Assembly: GCA_025362975.1 (NCBI GenBank)
Contig: JANYES010000023.1
Location: forward strand, 1 to 64,000
DNA from: Alphaproteobacteria bacterium
GTDB taxonomy: Bacteria > Pseudomonadota > Alphaproteobacteria > Rickettsiales > SXRF01
Direction: 5' to 3'
Length of the DNA stretch: 64,000 bases
The position numbers and the translations under genes were made by a program. Below the pieces are notes generated by a model, which ran no database searches, had not been told where the DNA came from, and was given only the letters and a program-made list of their open reading frames with translations. Within the stretch, counting starts at the first letter, position 1; every line of letters begins with the position of its first letter. This document shows, piece after piece, positions 8,471 to 16,537 of this stretch.

Positions 8471-8673
8471 TTAGGCTTTCGCAGATTTGGTGCTGGAAGT
8501 GGAGCAGCAGCTGTCTTCATTCTTCATGCCATCCTTAACGGCTTTTGCAGTTGGCTCATCCTTACGGATGGCTCATCCTTACGGATATTATTGCCGACTT
8601 TGCCAGCATTGGACTGGTTGGAATATTCGCTTTTCTGACCCTGTGGTTTCTGACCTTGCGGTGCATTCGACGT
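8471..8673 (-). pseudogene. Small hydrophilic protein broken by a 17-bp tandem duplication and lost start
   Basis: AGGAGA precedes ACG (8671-8673) where an ATG is expected. The frame then reads TSNAPQGQKPQGQKSEYSNQ ... NNIRKDEP. An exact 17-bp tandem duplication (8552-8568 and 8569-8585) throws the frame off. Removing one copy restores TAKAVKDGMKNEDSCCSTS to a stop at 8471, about 60 aa in all. A fragment with similar PRAVKEAVTGKDNNNEG lies at 18226-18300. Function unknown. Confidence 0.55.
8552..8585. repeat. Exact 17-bp tandem duplication
   Basis: GGCTCATCCTTACGGAT occurs twice head-to-tail. It disrupts the small minus-strand gene around it. Confidence 0.95.
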
Positions 8674-8884
8674 AATATTCTCCTAAACGGTGATTACGCT
8701 GCGCAAAATGCGTCAACGTTTAAATAGCTAGGCTTTTTTGAATCAAGATGCGATGCGCTTTATCGGCTGATTCATAAGGAAACCGCAAACTACCTGAAAA
8801 ATTATTGAGCGATTTGTCCTAGAGCAAATCTTTCCTGCAAAGGGGCGCTATGGTGAGTTTAACCGACTAGAAAAGGATGGTTAT

Positions 8885-9382
8885 ATGAAAAATGTTGCAG
8901 GTGTTTTTGACAGTAAAAAAGAAGCAAATAGAGCCATTTCAACCCTGCTTGATACGGGTTTTAGCAAAGAGCATATGAGCCTTATCGTTTCAGATAACGC
9001 GCATCACGCCATATTCTCTGCGCCCTCTGATGATGAGGCCAAGCGCACGATAGAAGGCGGCGCTGTTGGCGCATTAATAAGCGGCGCTGTAGGCGCTTTG
9101 GTGGCAGGACTTACGCTGGTTGGAATCATCGTGGTTCCCGGCTCTGGGTTGCTGGCAGTAGGGCCAATGGTGGCGGCGCTTTCAGGTGCTGGCGCTGGCG
9201 CGATAGCCGGTGGCTTAAGCGGCGCATTAATCAGCGCAGGCTTTGCCGTTGACGAAGCGAAGCACTACGAAGAAGCAATCAGGCATGGTAAGGCTGTTAT
9301 CATTGTTCATGCGACCGATGAAATGGTTCCCGCTGCCCGCGTTGCTTTACGCAGTAGCCATGCCACCGTGAAGGCGGCATGA
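8885..9382 (+). CDS. General stress protein 17M-like (DUF1269-type) protein, copy 1
   Basis: A 165-aa protein. It has an N-terminal alpha/beta GSP17M-like segment (GVFDSKKEANRAISTLLDTGF), a central Gly/Ala-rich hydrophobic hairpin (about 60-125; GLTLVGIIVVPGSGLL) and a C-terminal segment similar to the N-terminus (AVDEAKHYEEAIRHGKAV). It is closely related over its whole length to the protein encoded at 17543-18040. The family is linked to stress responses but its biochemical role is unknown. The start is preceded by AAGGATGGTT. Confidence 0.82.
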   Translation: MKNVAGVFDSKKEANRAISTLLDTGFSKEHMSLIVSDNAHHAIFSAPSDDEAKRTIEGGAVGALISGAVGALVAGLTLVGIIVVPGSGLLAVGPMVAALSGAGAGAIAGGLSGALISAGFAVDEAKHYEEAIRHGKAVIIVHATDEMVPAARVALRSSHATVKAA

Positions 9383-9426
9383 GGCGAAGGTGATGAAAAT
9401 TATGTCCAATGCTCTAAAGGCACTAT

Positions 9427-9987
9427 ATGCACAATAAAAAAACTCTAAAAGCCTTGGGCATCGTTTTTATCTGCTCGTTGCTTAGTGGCTGCTATGGTGG
9501 GCCGGTAGGCAATGCCAATGTACCGCAGCCCACTAAGGCGGTCGATCTTACGCAATATGTCGGGCGCTGGTACGAAATTGCCCGCTATGAGAATGGCTTT
9601 GAGAAAGGCTGCGAAGGTGTCACAGCGGATTATACCGCACGCGACGATGGGCGCATCGGCATTATCAACACCTGCCGCAAGGGCGCGGTGGATGGCGCTA
9701 TCACCACCGCTGACGGTAAAGCTAAAGTCGTGGAAGGTTCGAATAATGCCAAACTGAAAGTATCATTTTTTGGCCCATTCTATGTGGGCGATTACTGGGT
9801 GCTCGACAGAGCGGATAATTACAGCTGGTCTATCGTTGGCGAACCATCAGGCCGCTATCTCTGGATTTTATCGCGCAAGCCGGTGCTAGCCGATAAGCAG
9901 ATGAATATGCTCACCGCCATAGTGAAAGCAATGGGGTATGAAACTTCACTTGTTTATCATCCGAAGCAACCACCAGAAGATCGCTAG
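9427..9987 (+). CDS. blc: Blc-type outer-membrane lipocalin lipoprotein
   Basis: A 186-aa lipoprotein with signal peptide and lipobox LLSGC (Cys about 22). Bacterial lipocalin signatures follow: YVGRWYEIARYENGFEKGC near residue 45, an NTCRKG segment, the GDYWVLD strand and the C-terminal YLWILSRKPVL motif. Blc binds lysophospholipids or fatty acids and is often induced by envelope stress. It lies 44 nt after the stress-protein gene and may be co-transcribed with it. Confidence 0.92.
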   Translation: MHNKKTLKALGIVFICSLLSGCYGGPVGNANVPQPTKAVDLTQYVGRWYEIARYENGFEKGCEGVTADYTARDDGRIGIINTCRKGAVDGAITTADGKAKVVEGSNNAKLKVSFFGPFYVGDYWVLDRADNYSWSIVGEPSGRYLWILSRKPVLADKQMNMLTAIVKAMGYETSLVYHPKQPPEDR

Positions 9988-10008
9988 TCATCATCAATAA
10001 TAAACGCG

Positions 10009-10116
10009 TCAGTGCAGTACGCCATTCTCAGCAAAGATATGCGCCAGTTCAAGGCCAATGCCCGATGACGCGCCCGTAATAAGAACGGTCTGCTTATGCT
10101 TTGGCGCATCATTCAT
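10009..10116 (-). pseudogene. N-terminal remnant of a short-chain dehydrogenase/reductase
   Basis: A 35-codon frame whose sequence VLITGASSGIGLELAHIFA is the NAD(P)-binding start of an SDR enzyme. It then stops abruptly (ENGVLH, stop). Nothing SDR-like follows on the same strand, so it is a truncated remnant. Confidence 0.7.
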
Positions 10117-10172
10117 GGTGTTTCCCACTGTATAAAGTAAAGTGAAAGGAACATTTTCTACATTATGGTCTT

Positions 10173-11066
10173 ATGTCACCAAAATACTTAAACGTTAAAA
10201 GGTTCATAGGGGTGCTGGCTGGCATAGGCATTATCATAGTTGCGGTTATTATTCTGCGCCGCCATACGGAGAACGTTACGCTTGCGATGGTGATTAGGGG
10301 GCTGCAAGATACGCCAAATGACAAAATCCTTATAGCGCTGCTTTCAACGTTGGTTGGTTTTGCCGCGATGGCCGTCAATGAAATCATTGCCGTCAAAGCC
10401 CTTCCGAACAAAAATCTGCCATGGCGTGTGCCTTTTATCGCGGGCGCAGCGGGTAATTCACTGGCTAATACATTGGGGTTTCCGGCGTTCACCATATCCG
10501 CATGGCGATACAGAGTATATTCAGCAGTTGGTCTTAATGTTCTTGATATTTCTCGCATCACAGCGGTTGCGTTTATGGGGGTTGTGCTGGGGTTCTTAGG
10601 CATTACTGCATTGTCGTTGATTCTTGATTTGCACATTATGGGCGGACTGCTTTTAGTATTCATTATAACAGGATTTCTCGTATGGATAAACGGCCAACCC
10701 AAACGTGTTGGCCTTAAAAGCTGGGCGATCATGCTGCCGCGCGCGCGGCTTGGCATATTGCAGCTCTTCGTCGGAATAATTGATATGTCGGCGGCTATTT
10801 TCACGGCGTATATTCTCCTTCCTCTAGACATCGCTCCGGCGTTTGCACATTTTGCATTGTTTTATATCGTGTCGGCGTTATTCGGCATCGCAAGTCATGC
10901 CCCCGGCGGCATCGGTGTATTTGAGGCCGGAATGATGACCGCACTGGCAGCCAATGGCCGCGCTGATGTGCTGGCGGCGCTTTTGCTTTACAGGGTTATT
11001 TATAATCTCATACCATTCTGCTTTGCCTGTATTACGGTTGCAGCGCATACATTGCGGCGGTCTTAA
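10173..11066 (+). CDS. UPF0104/MprF-flippase-like integral membrane protein
   Basis: A 297-aa polytopic inner-membrane protein with about 8 hydrophobic helices. Signature segments of the lysylphosphatidylglycerol-synthase transmembrane (YbhN/UPF0104) family are present: GNSLANTLGFPAFTISAWRYR near residue 90 and the C-terminal SHAPGGIGVFEAG (about 245). The cytosolic aminoacyl-transferase domain of MprF is absent, so a lipid-flippase-type role is inferred. It converges with the ATP-grasp gene on the other strand, the two stops overlapping by 4 nt. Confidence 0.85.
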   Translation: MSPKYLNVKRFIGVLAGIGIIIVAVIILRRHTENVTLAMVIRGLQDTPNDKILIALLSTLVGFAAMAVNEIIAVKALPNKNLPWRVPFIAGAAGNSLANTLGFPAFTISAWRYRVYSAVGLNVLDISRITAVAFMGVVLGFLGITALSLILDLHIMGGLLLVFIITGFLVWINGQPKRVGLKSWAIMLPRARLGILQLFVGIIDMSAAIFTAYILLPLDIAPAFAHFALFYIVSALFGIASHAPGGIGVFEAGMMTALAANGRADVLAALLLYRVIYNLIPFCFACITVAAHTLRRS

Positions 11067-12205
11067 TTGGATAAGGGATAGCGCTTGATCAATTTTTGCT
11101 GATGGAAATGCAACCTTGCAAGCGCGCGTAGACCAATAGGCGCATGCCCTTTGCTGCGGTTGGCTGCGCTGATCGCAAACAGCAGCCGTTGTTTTGAAAA
11201 GATAATGCTGTAGGACTGCGCAATAGAATACTTTGGGTCCCAAGCATGTATAGATTCCGAGCCGGAGCCATTAACTTCCATGATTGCGAAGCCAGTACCA
11301 GCGCGTAATTGCTCCAGGCTTTCATAGCGCACATCAAAACGGCCTATATAAAAACCCTTCATATCCTGCGCAATAGCATCGACGGCTTTATCCAGTTCCG
11401 CCGTAATCTGGTCACTGCCATCGCAGTACAGCCCGCCGACGCGGGTTGAACCGATAGTGGCCAGTCGTACAATATTGCCATCGGCAGGAATGGCATTGGG
11501 ATCAAAATCTGACTCATGTAATGTATTATGTTCTATGCGACGTAATCTTTGGTCAGCAGCAATCAGTTGTTGGATGGTATGAACCCCATCGCCAATGACT
11601 TGTGGAAAATATCGTAGCGTAATACCGATCAAACGGCCTGTCGTTTCATCGGGATGGCGGGCATAAAATAGCCCTGCTTCTCCAGCTTCTGGTAGATAAC
11701 GTTGTAAAATGAGCGTTTGGCCCTTAGGGAAAGTGTCTACATATTTTTCCAGTTCATGGGGATTGGAAATTAGCCGCACCCCATATCCGCACCAGCCGAC
11801 ATTAGGTTTTGCGATAATCGGAAAATGTAGATGATTTGCCTGCATCTGTATCATGGCTTCATGAACTGTCGTACTGTCATTAATGATAATCGCCACATAC
11901 TCAGCCGTATAGCTTTTCGCCAGCGCGCCCATACCATCAAAATATTCCAGCTTCCCTTCACCGACCATGCCGCCACAGGTAATGCGTGGATTAGCGGAAG
12001 AAGGAAGGGTAACACTGCCATAGCGCATGCTGAGCCAAAGCCATTGGGCAACCAGTGGAATACAGTTCAACCATTTAGGTAAGCATTCAAACCTGCCAAC
12101 CGGTTGGGGTGAGCGTTTGACTAAGCGTAACGGCCAGCTTTTAACTTTCAGCGGAAGTGGATGGTTTAAGGTGACCTTGCTACTGGGCATCAAGCAAGAT
12201 CTCAT
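11063..12205 (-). CDS. ATP-grasp ligase-like protein
   Basis: About 380 aa. An N-terminal hydrophobic/aromatic segment (WLNCIPLVAQWLWLSMRYGS) is followed by a conserved TLPSSANPRITCGGMVGEGK and an ATP-grasp fold. Visible are the lysine loop FPIIAKPNVGWCGYGVRLI, the TLILQRYLPEAGEAG strand, and the metal-binding FAIMEVNGSGSES near the C-terminus. Such enzymes join a carboxylate to an amine via an acylphosphate. It is the third gene of an operon after a YqcI/YcgG protein and DUF1989 and overlaps the DUF1989 stop by 26 nt. The start could instead be the ATG at 12190; a longer form from 12265 is less likely. Substrate unknown. Confidence 0.8.
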   Translation of the reverse strand: MRSCLMPSSKVTLNHPLPLKVKSWPLRLVKRSPQPVGRFECLPKWLNCIPLVAQWLWLSMRYGSVTLPSSANPRITCGGMVGEGKLEYFDGMGALAKSYTAEYVAIIINDSTTVHEAMIQMQANHLHFPIIAKPNVGWCGYGVRLISNPHELEKYVDTFPKGQTLILQRYLPEAGEAGLFYARHPDETTGRLIGITLRYFPQVIGDGVHTIQQLIAADQRLRRIEHNTLHESDFDPNAIPADGNIVRLATIGSTRVGGLYCDGSDQITAELDKAVDAIAQDMKGFYIGRFDVRYESLEQLRAGTGFAIMEVNGSGSESIHAWDPKYSIAQSYSIIFSKQRLLFAISAANRSKGHAPIGLRALARLHFHQQKLIKRYPLSN

Positions 12206-12773
12206 AATGGATTGGCTTAAACGCATAATTATTCGACTGCTCTGCGGAGCAGGCGGTAAGGCCAATGACCAAATCCATCTTCGCTTTCAAAACAATGTAA
12301 TCGCCGGGCTTGCTTAAAGGAGGTTCGACGCGAAGGACTCCGGTAGCAGCGTCAATAGATACGTTCATGAATACGTTAAAAGCGGTGGGTATCTGATCGG
12401 GGATAATACCAAAAGGTGATAACGCCTCGGCCAGATTGCCGAAACACCCGCGATGTGGGTGTTCATCGCCATAAATAATACGGAAGGTATCGGCAGAACA
12501 AGGAGTCAGCAGAAAATCATGTCTGCCTACCATATCCTCGACAATTTCCAGCATCACATTGCTCCGGTTGGAATAAAGCGGATCACCTTTGGTGAGATAA
12601 ATCTTGCTGGCATAATCAAGGCTGCGGCCTGAGGATATGACCTCATGAATATCATCTTGACGGTAGGCGACTAAATCGGCGACCTGCTCCCCTTTGGGGT
12701 CGACAATTTTAAGTTGCTGACCTTTGTCCAGTTTAAATGCAACGCCGCACCGTGGGGCAATTTCGTTAGTCAT
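12180..12773 (-). CDS. DUF1989 (urea carboxylase-associated) family protein
   Basis: A 197-aa protein of the DUF1989 family. Typical segments are QQLKIVDPKGEQVADLVAY, the central CSADTFRIIYGDEHPHRGCFGNL-like metal/substrate loop, and IPTAFNVFMNV followed by PGDYIVLKAKMDLV. Relatives accompany urea amidolyase and guanidine metabolism and are thought to act on small guanidine or urea compounds, mechanism unknown. It overlaps the preceding gene by 8 nt and the following ATP-grasp gene, so all three are tightly coupled. Confidence 0.87.
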   Translation of the reverse strand: MTNEIAPRCGVAFKLDKGQQLKIVDPKGEQVADLVAYRQDDIHEVISSGRSLDYASKIYLTKGDPLYSNRSNVMLEIVEDMVGRHDFLLTPCSADTFRIIYGDEHPHRGCFGNLAEALSPFGIIPDQIPTAFNVFMNVSIDAATGVLRVEPPLSKPGDYIVLKAKMDLVIGLTACSAEQSNNYAFKPIHYEILLDAQ

Positions 12774-13446
12774 TTTTTATCTTTTCGTAGGCGTGAAAGG
12801 GGCATTTCCATTTAGTGTCTACTACCCGCCCGCTATATTGTCGCGCTTCCGAACTTTGACCGTGCTGTGAGAGCATGGGGTTTTGTGTACCGCTTAATTT
12901 AATGTCACGTGCTAGTATGGCCTCGCGTAAGTGTTCATAGCTCCCTTTTTCACGCAATAACTCAAACTGGTTATGCAGATTGAATACCAGGGCCGGTTTG
13001 GTAAATTGTCTGGCTTGTCTGCTAGCATCAGGATGCAAACCCACCACATAAAACGCCTTACCACCCACACTCATGCTGAAATCCACAGAACCCGGATCTG
13101 CACTCACCTGATTATCCCATGCGTAATGCTCTATGTCTTTATCGTGGATCGCCTGCAGCCGCTCCCATAAAAAATGTTTAAATTTAACCTCGCTCATTGG
13201 CGGCGAGTTTTGGAATATGACGACAAAACTTACAAATACACTTTCAGGAGTGTTGTTTAGAGCAAATTCTTGCAATTTTTCTGTGATTTTCGCATCACTA
13301 CTTGCTGTTTGTATATTATCCGCTAGGCAATAGGTAATGTGATTGTGCGCTAATGCAGATTTTGCGCCTAAGCAGGGGAATGATGGATCATGTATGAATC
13401 CCTCAAAACTAGCTATAGTTTCATCATTATTACAGTTATGTTCCAT
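12766..13446 (-). CDS. YqcI/YcgG (GntA-like) heme-dependent N-oxygenase family protein
   Basis: A 226-aa YqcI/YcgG-family protein. Hallmarks are the N-terminal FPCLGAKSAL, the central DPGSVDFSMSVGGKAFYVVGLHPDASR segment, FTKPALVFNLHNQFE, and the C-terminal Cys/His motif WKCPFHAY. The characterised relative GntA is a heme enzyme that N-hydroxylates a cyclic guanidine in guanitoxin biosynthesis. First gene of a three-gene operon (DUF1989 and ATP-grasp follow), suggesting oxidation and then ligation of a guanidino or amino compound. The ATG lies after a 110-nt AT-rich leader. Confidence 0.82.
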   Translation of the reverse strand: MEHNCNNDETIASFEGFIHDPSFPCLGAKSALAHNHITYCLADNIQTASSDAKITEKLQEFALNNTPESVFVSFVVIFQNSPPMSEVKFKHFLWERLQAIHDKDIEHYAWDNQVSADPGSVDFSMSVGGKAFYVVGLHPDASRQARQFTKPALVFNLHNQFELLREKGSYEHLREAILARDIKLSGTQNPMLSQHGQSSEARQYSGRVVDTKWKCPFHAYEKIKND

Positions 13447-13692
13447 CTGATTAGATACTTATGTTCATGACATTAAATTAATAATATATAAACAAACTCA
13501 TCAGTTATCGATGCACCATGAGATAATTTTTATAAAGGAAGCGTAAGCAAATAACGCTCGATATCGATACGCTTTGCACCCTCTGTGGCGAGGTGCAGTG
13601 CCAAAGGCAACGCGCTGGATCCTTCGAACGGCTCTGTTCTTACCAACGAACTAATCCTGGTGACATTTCGTTCAGTATCTGGAAAGCCACCG

Positions 13693-13986
13693 ATGGTTAC
13701 AGGTGGAGCTGCAGAAAGCGCCATCGATAAGGATTTAGACCCGGCCATTACTCGCTCCCAGCAGAATTTCGGGCTTCTGGTACGCGATTATCTGCATAAC
13801 TTGCCGGGATACCATTCGCAAGGCAATGAGTCAGAAGCGTTACTGGAGCATTGGCGGAAGATATTACTCAAACAGCCGCAGCGCCTCGCCGAAGCGCATA
13901 TGCATTCATGGAATAGCGAGCGTTCGCAGCTGTTTTGGCAGGGAAAACTTAAACCCCACGGCCATGATCTTACCGCGAAGAAATGA
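13693..13986 (+). CDS. Hypothetical protein, resembles an N-terminal PHA-synthase segment
   Basis: About 97 aa from ATG 13693, chosen because GGAAAG lies 6 nt upstream; an open frame extends back to 13585 without a good start. The segment ALLEHWRKILLKQPQRLAEA then SWNSERSQLFW resembles the helical region ahead of the catalytic domain of class I PHA synthases. The protein ends there, with no hydrolase domain. It may be a free-standing helical protein or a truncated synthase. It precedes the phosphotransacylase/acetate-kinase pair by 130 nt. Low certainty on identity. Confidence 0.45.
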   Translation: MVTGGAAESAIDKDLDPAITRSQQNFGLLVRDYLHNLPGYHSQGNESEALLEHWRKILLKQPQRLAEAHMHSWNSERSQLFWQGKLKPHGHDLTAKK

Positions 13987-14115
13987 TTAAACCTTTTTTG
14001 CCGGTTAAGCTGGCTGATTCCATAGTATTTCTAACAAATATTTCTTTAGCTATGATATAGGTATTTCTGATAAATCCATTAATTTTGCTGACAAGCAAGT
14101 TATACAGGAGCCGAT

Positions 14116-15066
14116 ATGATTGCAGCGCTTGATAGCAACGCCCACTCCTGCATCAAAAAATTGATCACCATGAAAGATTCGCTCAAGCCGTTAAAAACGG
14201 CGATAGTGCATCCTGTCGATGTTTATTCGCTTAGCGGTGCGGTGGCCTCTGCGAAGGAAGGGCTGATCGATCCGATATTGGTCGGGCCGCGTGCTAAGAT
14301 AGAGGCAATTGCAAAGCAGGAAAGTATCGATTTATCTCCCTATACCATCGTTTCCACCGAGCATAGTCATGCGGCGGCGGAAACCGCCGTGCAAATGGCG
14401 CGTGAGGGTAAAGTGGAAGCGCTGATGAAAGGCAAGCTGCATACCGACGAATTGATGGAAGCGGTCGTGCATAAAGAAAATGGGTTGCGCACCGGTCGGC
14501 GCATGAGTCATGTGTTTATCATGGATGTGCCCAACTATCCGAAACCGTTGTTTCTGACCGACGCCGCCATCAATATTTTTCCAACGCTGATGGAAAAAAA
14601 AGACATTGTGCAGAATGCTATCGACCTGTTTTGCATTCTTGGTTTTGGTACGCCGAAAGTGGCTATCCTGTCTGCCGAGGAGTTGGTGAAAGAGTCCATT
14701 CCTTCCACACTCGAAGCTGCAGCGCTTTGCAAAATGGCCGAACGCGGCCAGATTACCGGCGGCATTCTTGACGGCCCGCTGGCGTTTGATAATGCGGTTT
14801 CCAAAGAATCCGCCCTCATAAAGGGTATTCATTCGGAAGTGGCGGGAGATGCTGATATTCTTATCGTGCCCGATCTCGAATCCGGCAATATGCTTTATAA
14901 GCAGAACCGTTTCCTTACTGGCTGCGACGGAGCGGGTATTGTTCTTGGCGCACGCGTACCGATCATACTCACCAGCCGGGCTGGTAACAGCGAAGCGCGT
15001 CAGGCATCAAGCGCGTTGGCGTTAGTCTATGTGCGCAACCGCGAAAAGCTGGGTATGAAGCCGTGA
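14116..15066 (+). CDS. pta: Phosphate acetyl/butyryltransferase (PTA/PTB family)
   Basis: A 316-aa phosphotransacylase interconverting acyl-CoA and acyl-phosphate. Family segments include TAIVHPVDVYSLSGAVASA at the N-terminus, EALMKGKLHTDELMEAVV, GILDGPLAFDNAVS and DADILIVPDLESGNML, and the C-terminal PIILTSRA. It lacks the enoyl-CoA hydratase domain that is fused in some relatives. AGGAG lies 6 nt upstream. The last base pairs overlap the GTG of the acetate-kinase gene by 4 nt, so the pair works as the Pta-Ack acetate/ATP module. Confidence 0.92.
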   Translation: MIAALDSNAHSCIKKLITMKDSLKPLKTAIVHPVDVYSLSGAVASAKEGLIDPILVGPRAKIEAIAKQESIDLSPYTIVSTEHSHAAAETAVQMAREGKVEALMKGKLHTDELMEAVVHKENGLRTGRRMSHVFIMDVPNYPKPLFLTDAAINIFPTLMEKKDIVQNAIDLFCILGFGTPKVAILSAEELVKESIPSTLEAAALCKMAERGQITGGILDGPLAFDNAVSKESALIKGIHSEVAGDADILIVPDLESGNMLYKQNRFLTGCDGAGIVLGARVPIILTSRAGNSEARQASSALALVYVRNREKLGMKP

Positions 15067-16117
15067 CAGATGTCATTGCCGTTTTCAACGCCGGTTCTTC
15101 CAGCCTGAAATTCTCCGTATTCCGTTATGACGATCTTGTACTGCTGCATAAAGGCAGGATGGATGTGGCGGATACGAAAGACGGCCACAAAGACGCATTA
15201 CAAAAGGTGCTCAACTGGCTTGCTTTGCATAAGGATGGCCTAAGCCTGATTGTCGCGGGTCACCGCGTGGTGCATGGCAAGGATCGCCCTGACTCGGCAC
15301 GGATAACGCCGGAGATTTTTAAGGAGCTTAAGGCATTGATTCCGCTGCCCCCCCCCTGCATCAACCGCACAATCTGCGCACCATTGAAGAATTGGCCGCT
15401 ATTTATCCCGACCTGCCGCAAATTGCTTGTTTCGATACGGCTTTTCATCACACCGTGCCGGAAATCGAGCGACGCTTGCCGCTACCGAGCGCCTATCATA
15501 ATGAGGGTATCCTGCGCTATGGCTTCCACGGCATTTCCTACCAGTATATCGCCTCCGTCTTGCCAGAGCATGTGGGCGTGGCAGCACGGGGGCGTGTGAT
15601 CGTAGCGCATCTAGGTAATGGCGCTTCCGCCTGCGCGATGAAGAATATGCAAAGCATCGCTACCACCATGGGCTTTTCCACGCTTGATGGATTGATGATG
15701 GGCACGCGTTCTGGTGCGCTCGATCCCGGTGTTATGCTGTATTTGTTGCAGGAAAAGGGGATGACACCAGCGAAAATAACCGATCTTCTTTATCATCACG
15801 CGGGGCTTAAAGGTGTGTCCGGCAGCAGCGGCGACATGCGCGAGTTGGCGAAAAGCGATACCAAGGAGGCGCAAGAGGCAGTGGCATTATTCTGTTATCT
15901 CGCCGCGCGGCAGCTTTGCAGCTTGCTGCCAGCGCTCGGTGGGTTGGATGCACTGGTTTTCACCGGCGGCATCGGCGAACATAACGTTTCTGTGCGAGAA
16001 CAGATCGTTGTATATCTGAGATGGCTCGGCGATTTCACCGTCCATGTCATTCCCACCGATGAGGAAATAGTCATCGCCGGGGCATGCGGCCAAGTATTTC
16101 CGCGAAGCAGGCAATAA
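15063..16117 (+). pseudogene. ackA: Acetate/propionate kinase, frameshift in a C9 run
   Basis: Acyl-phosphate-dependent kinase making acetate and ATP. The N-terminal VFNAGSSSLKFSVF and AGHRVVHGK lie in the first frame. The second frame carries IACFDTAFHHTVPE, YGFHGISYQY, HLGNGAS, TMGFSTLDGLMMGTRSGALDPG and FTGGIGEH, so every catalytic motif is present. The shift falls exactly in nine C at 15348-15356; a run of seven would read LPPLHQPHN, as the family expects. A homopolymer sequencing error or slippage is therefore more likely than loss of function. GTG start overlapping pta. Confidence 0.9.
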
Positions 16118-16187
16118 CAACCCAAGATGGCAGCAGAATCTGTAAAAAAGCAGGCTTCGAAATAAGCAACCTTTAGAGACCATCTCG

Positions 16188-16219
16188 CATTACCACTCCT
16201 TTTATTGGGGGTGGTAATG
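16188..16219. terminator. Hairpin between ackA and cbpM 3' ends
   Basis: CATTACCAC (16188-16196) pairs with GTGGTAATG (16211-16219), followed on the plus strand by TTCTTTTATT. It lies between convergent genes and includes the cbpM stop region, so it may end ackA transcription. Confidence 0.5.
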
Positions 16220-16537
16220 TTCTTTTATTACCATCATAATATCGGTTCGAACCTCAGGCGATTGTTGGGCAATAGCATAGGCAAGTGTGTGGATGTGCGA
16301 GCGCATGCCATAAAGCTGGTCGAGTAGCGACAGCACCACGTCCATTCCTTCATCGTTGACGGCAATGTCCTGTGTCAAATGGCACACAAGTTTAAGGCGG
16401 GCGATATCGATTTCGTCGAAATACCAACCTTCCTCATCGGTAACAGGACGTAGCCATTGGCGCTCAATAAAAAATTCAAGTGTTGGCTGGTCGATGCGTG
16501 ACTCCATGAGTACCAATACTTCTTCCAGCGTTTTCAT
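16202..16537 (-). CDS. cbpM: Chaperone modulator CbpM
   Basis: A 111-aa CbpM-family protein with a MerR-like fold. It has FIERQWLRPV then WYFDEIDIARLKLVCHLTQDI and a C-terminal helix. It binds the J-domain of CbpA and blocks its co-chaperone activity. Its start overlaps the end of the CbpA gene by 4 nt (ATGA), consistent with coupled production of regulator and target. Confidence 0.9.
   Translation of the reverse strand: MKTLEEVLVLMESRIDQPTLEFFIERQWLRPVTDEEGWYFDEIDIARLKLVCHLTQDIAVNDEGMDVVLSLLDQLYGMRSHIHTLAYAIAQQSPEVRTDIMMVIKEHYHPQ

Noticed and set aside
13530..13748. A 72-codon minus-strand frame in the gap before the phosphotransacylase gene
   Set aside because: No ribosome-binding site, and it overlaps the better supported plus-strand frame starting at 13693.
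15348..15356. Programmed ribosomal frameshift in ackA
   Set aside because: No slippery heptamer with a downstream stimulatory structure. A bare C9 run in a conserved gene is better explained by indel or slippage.
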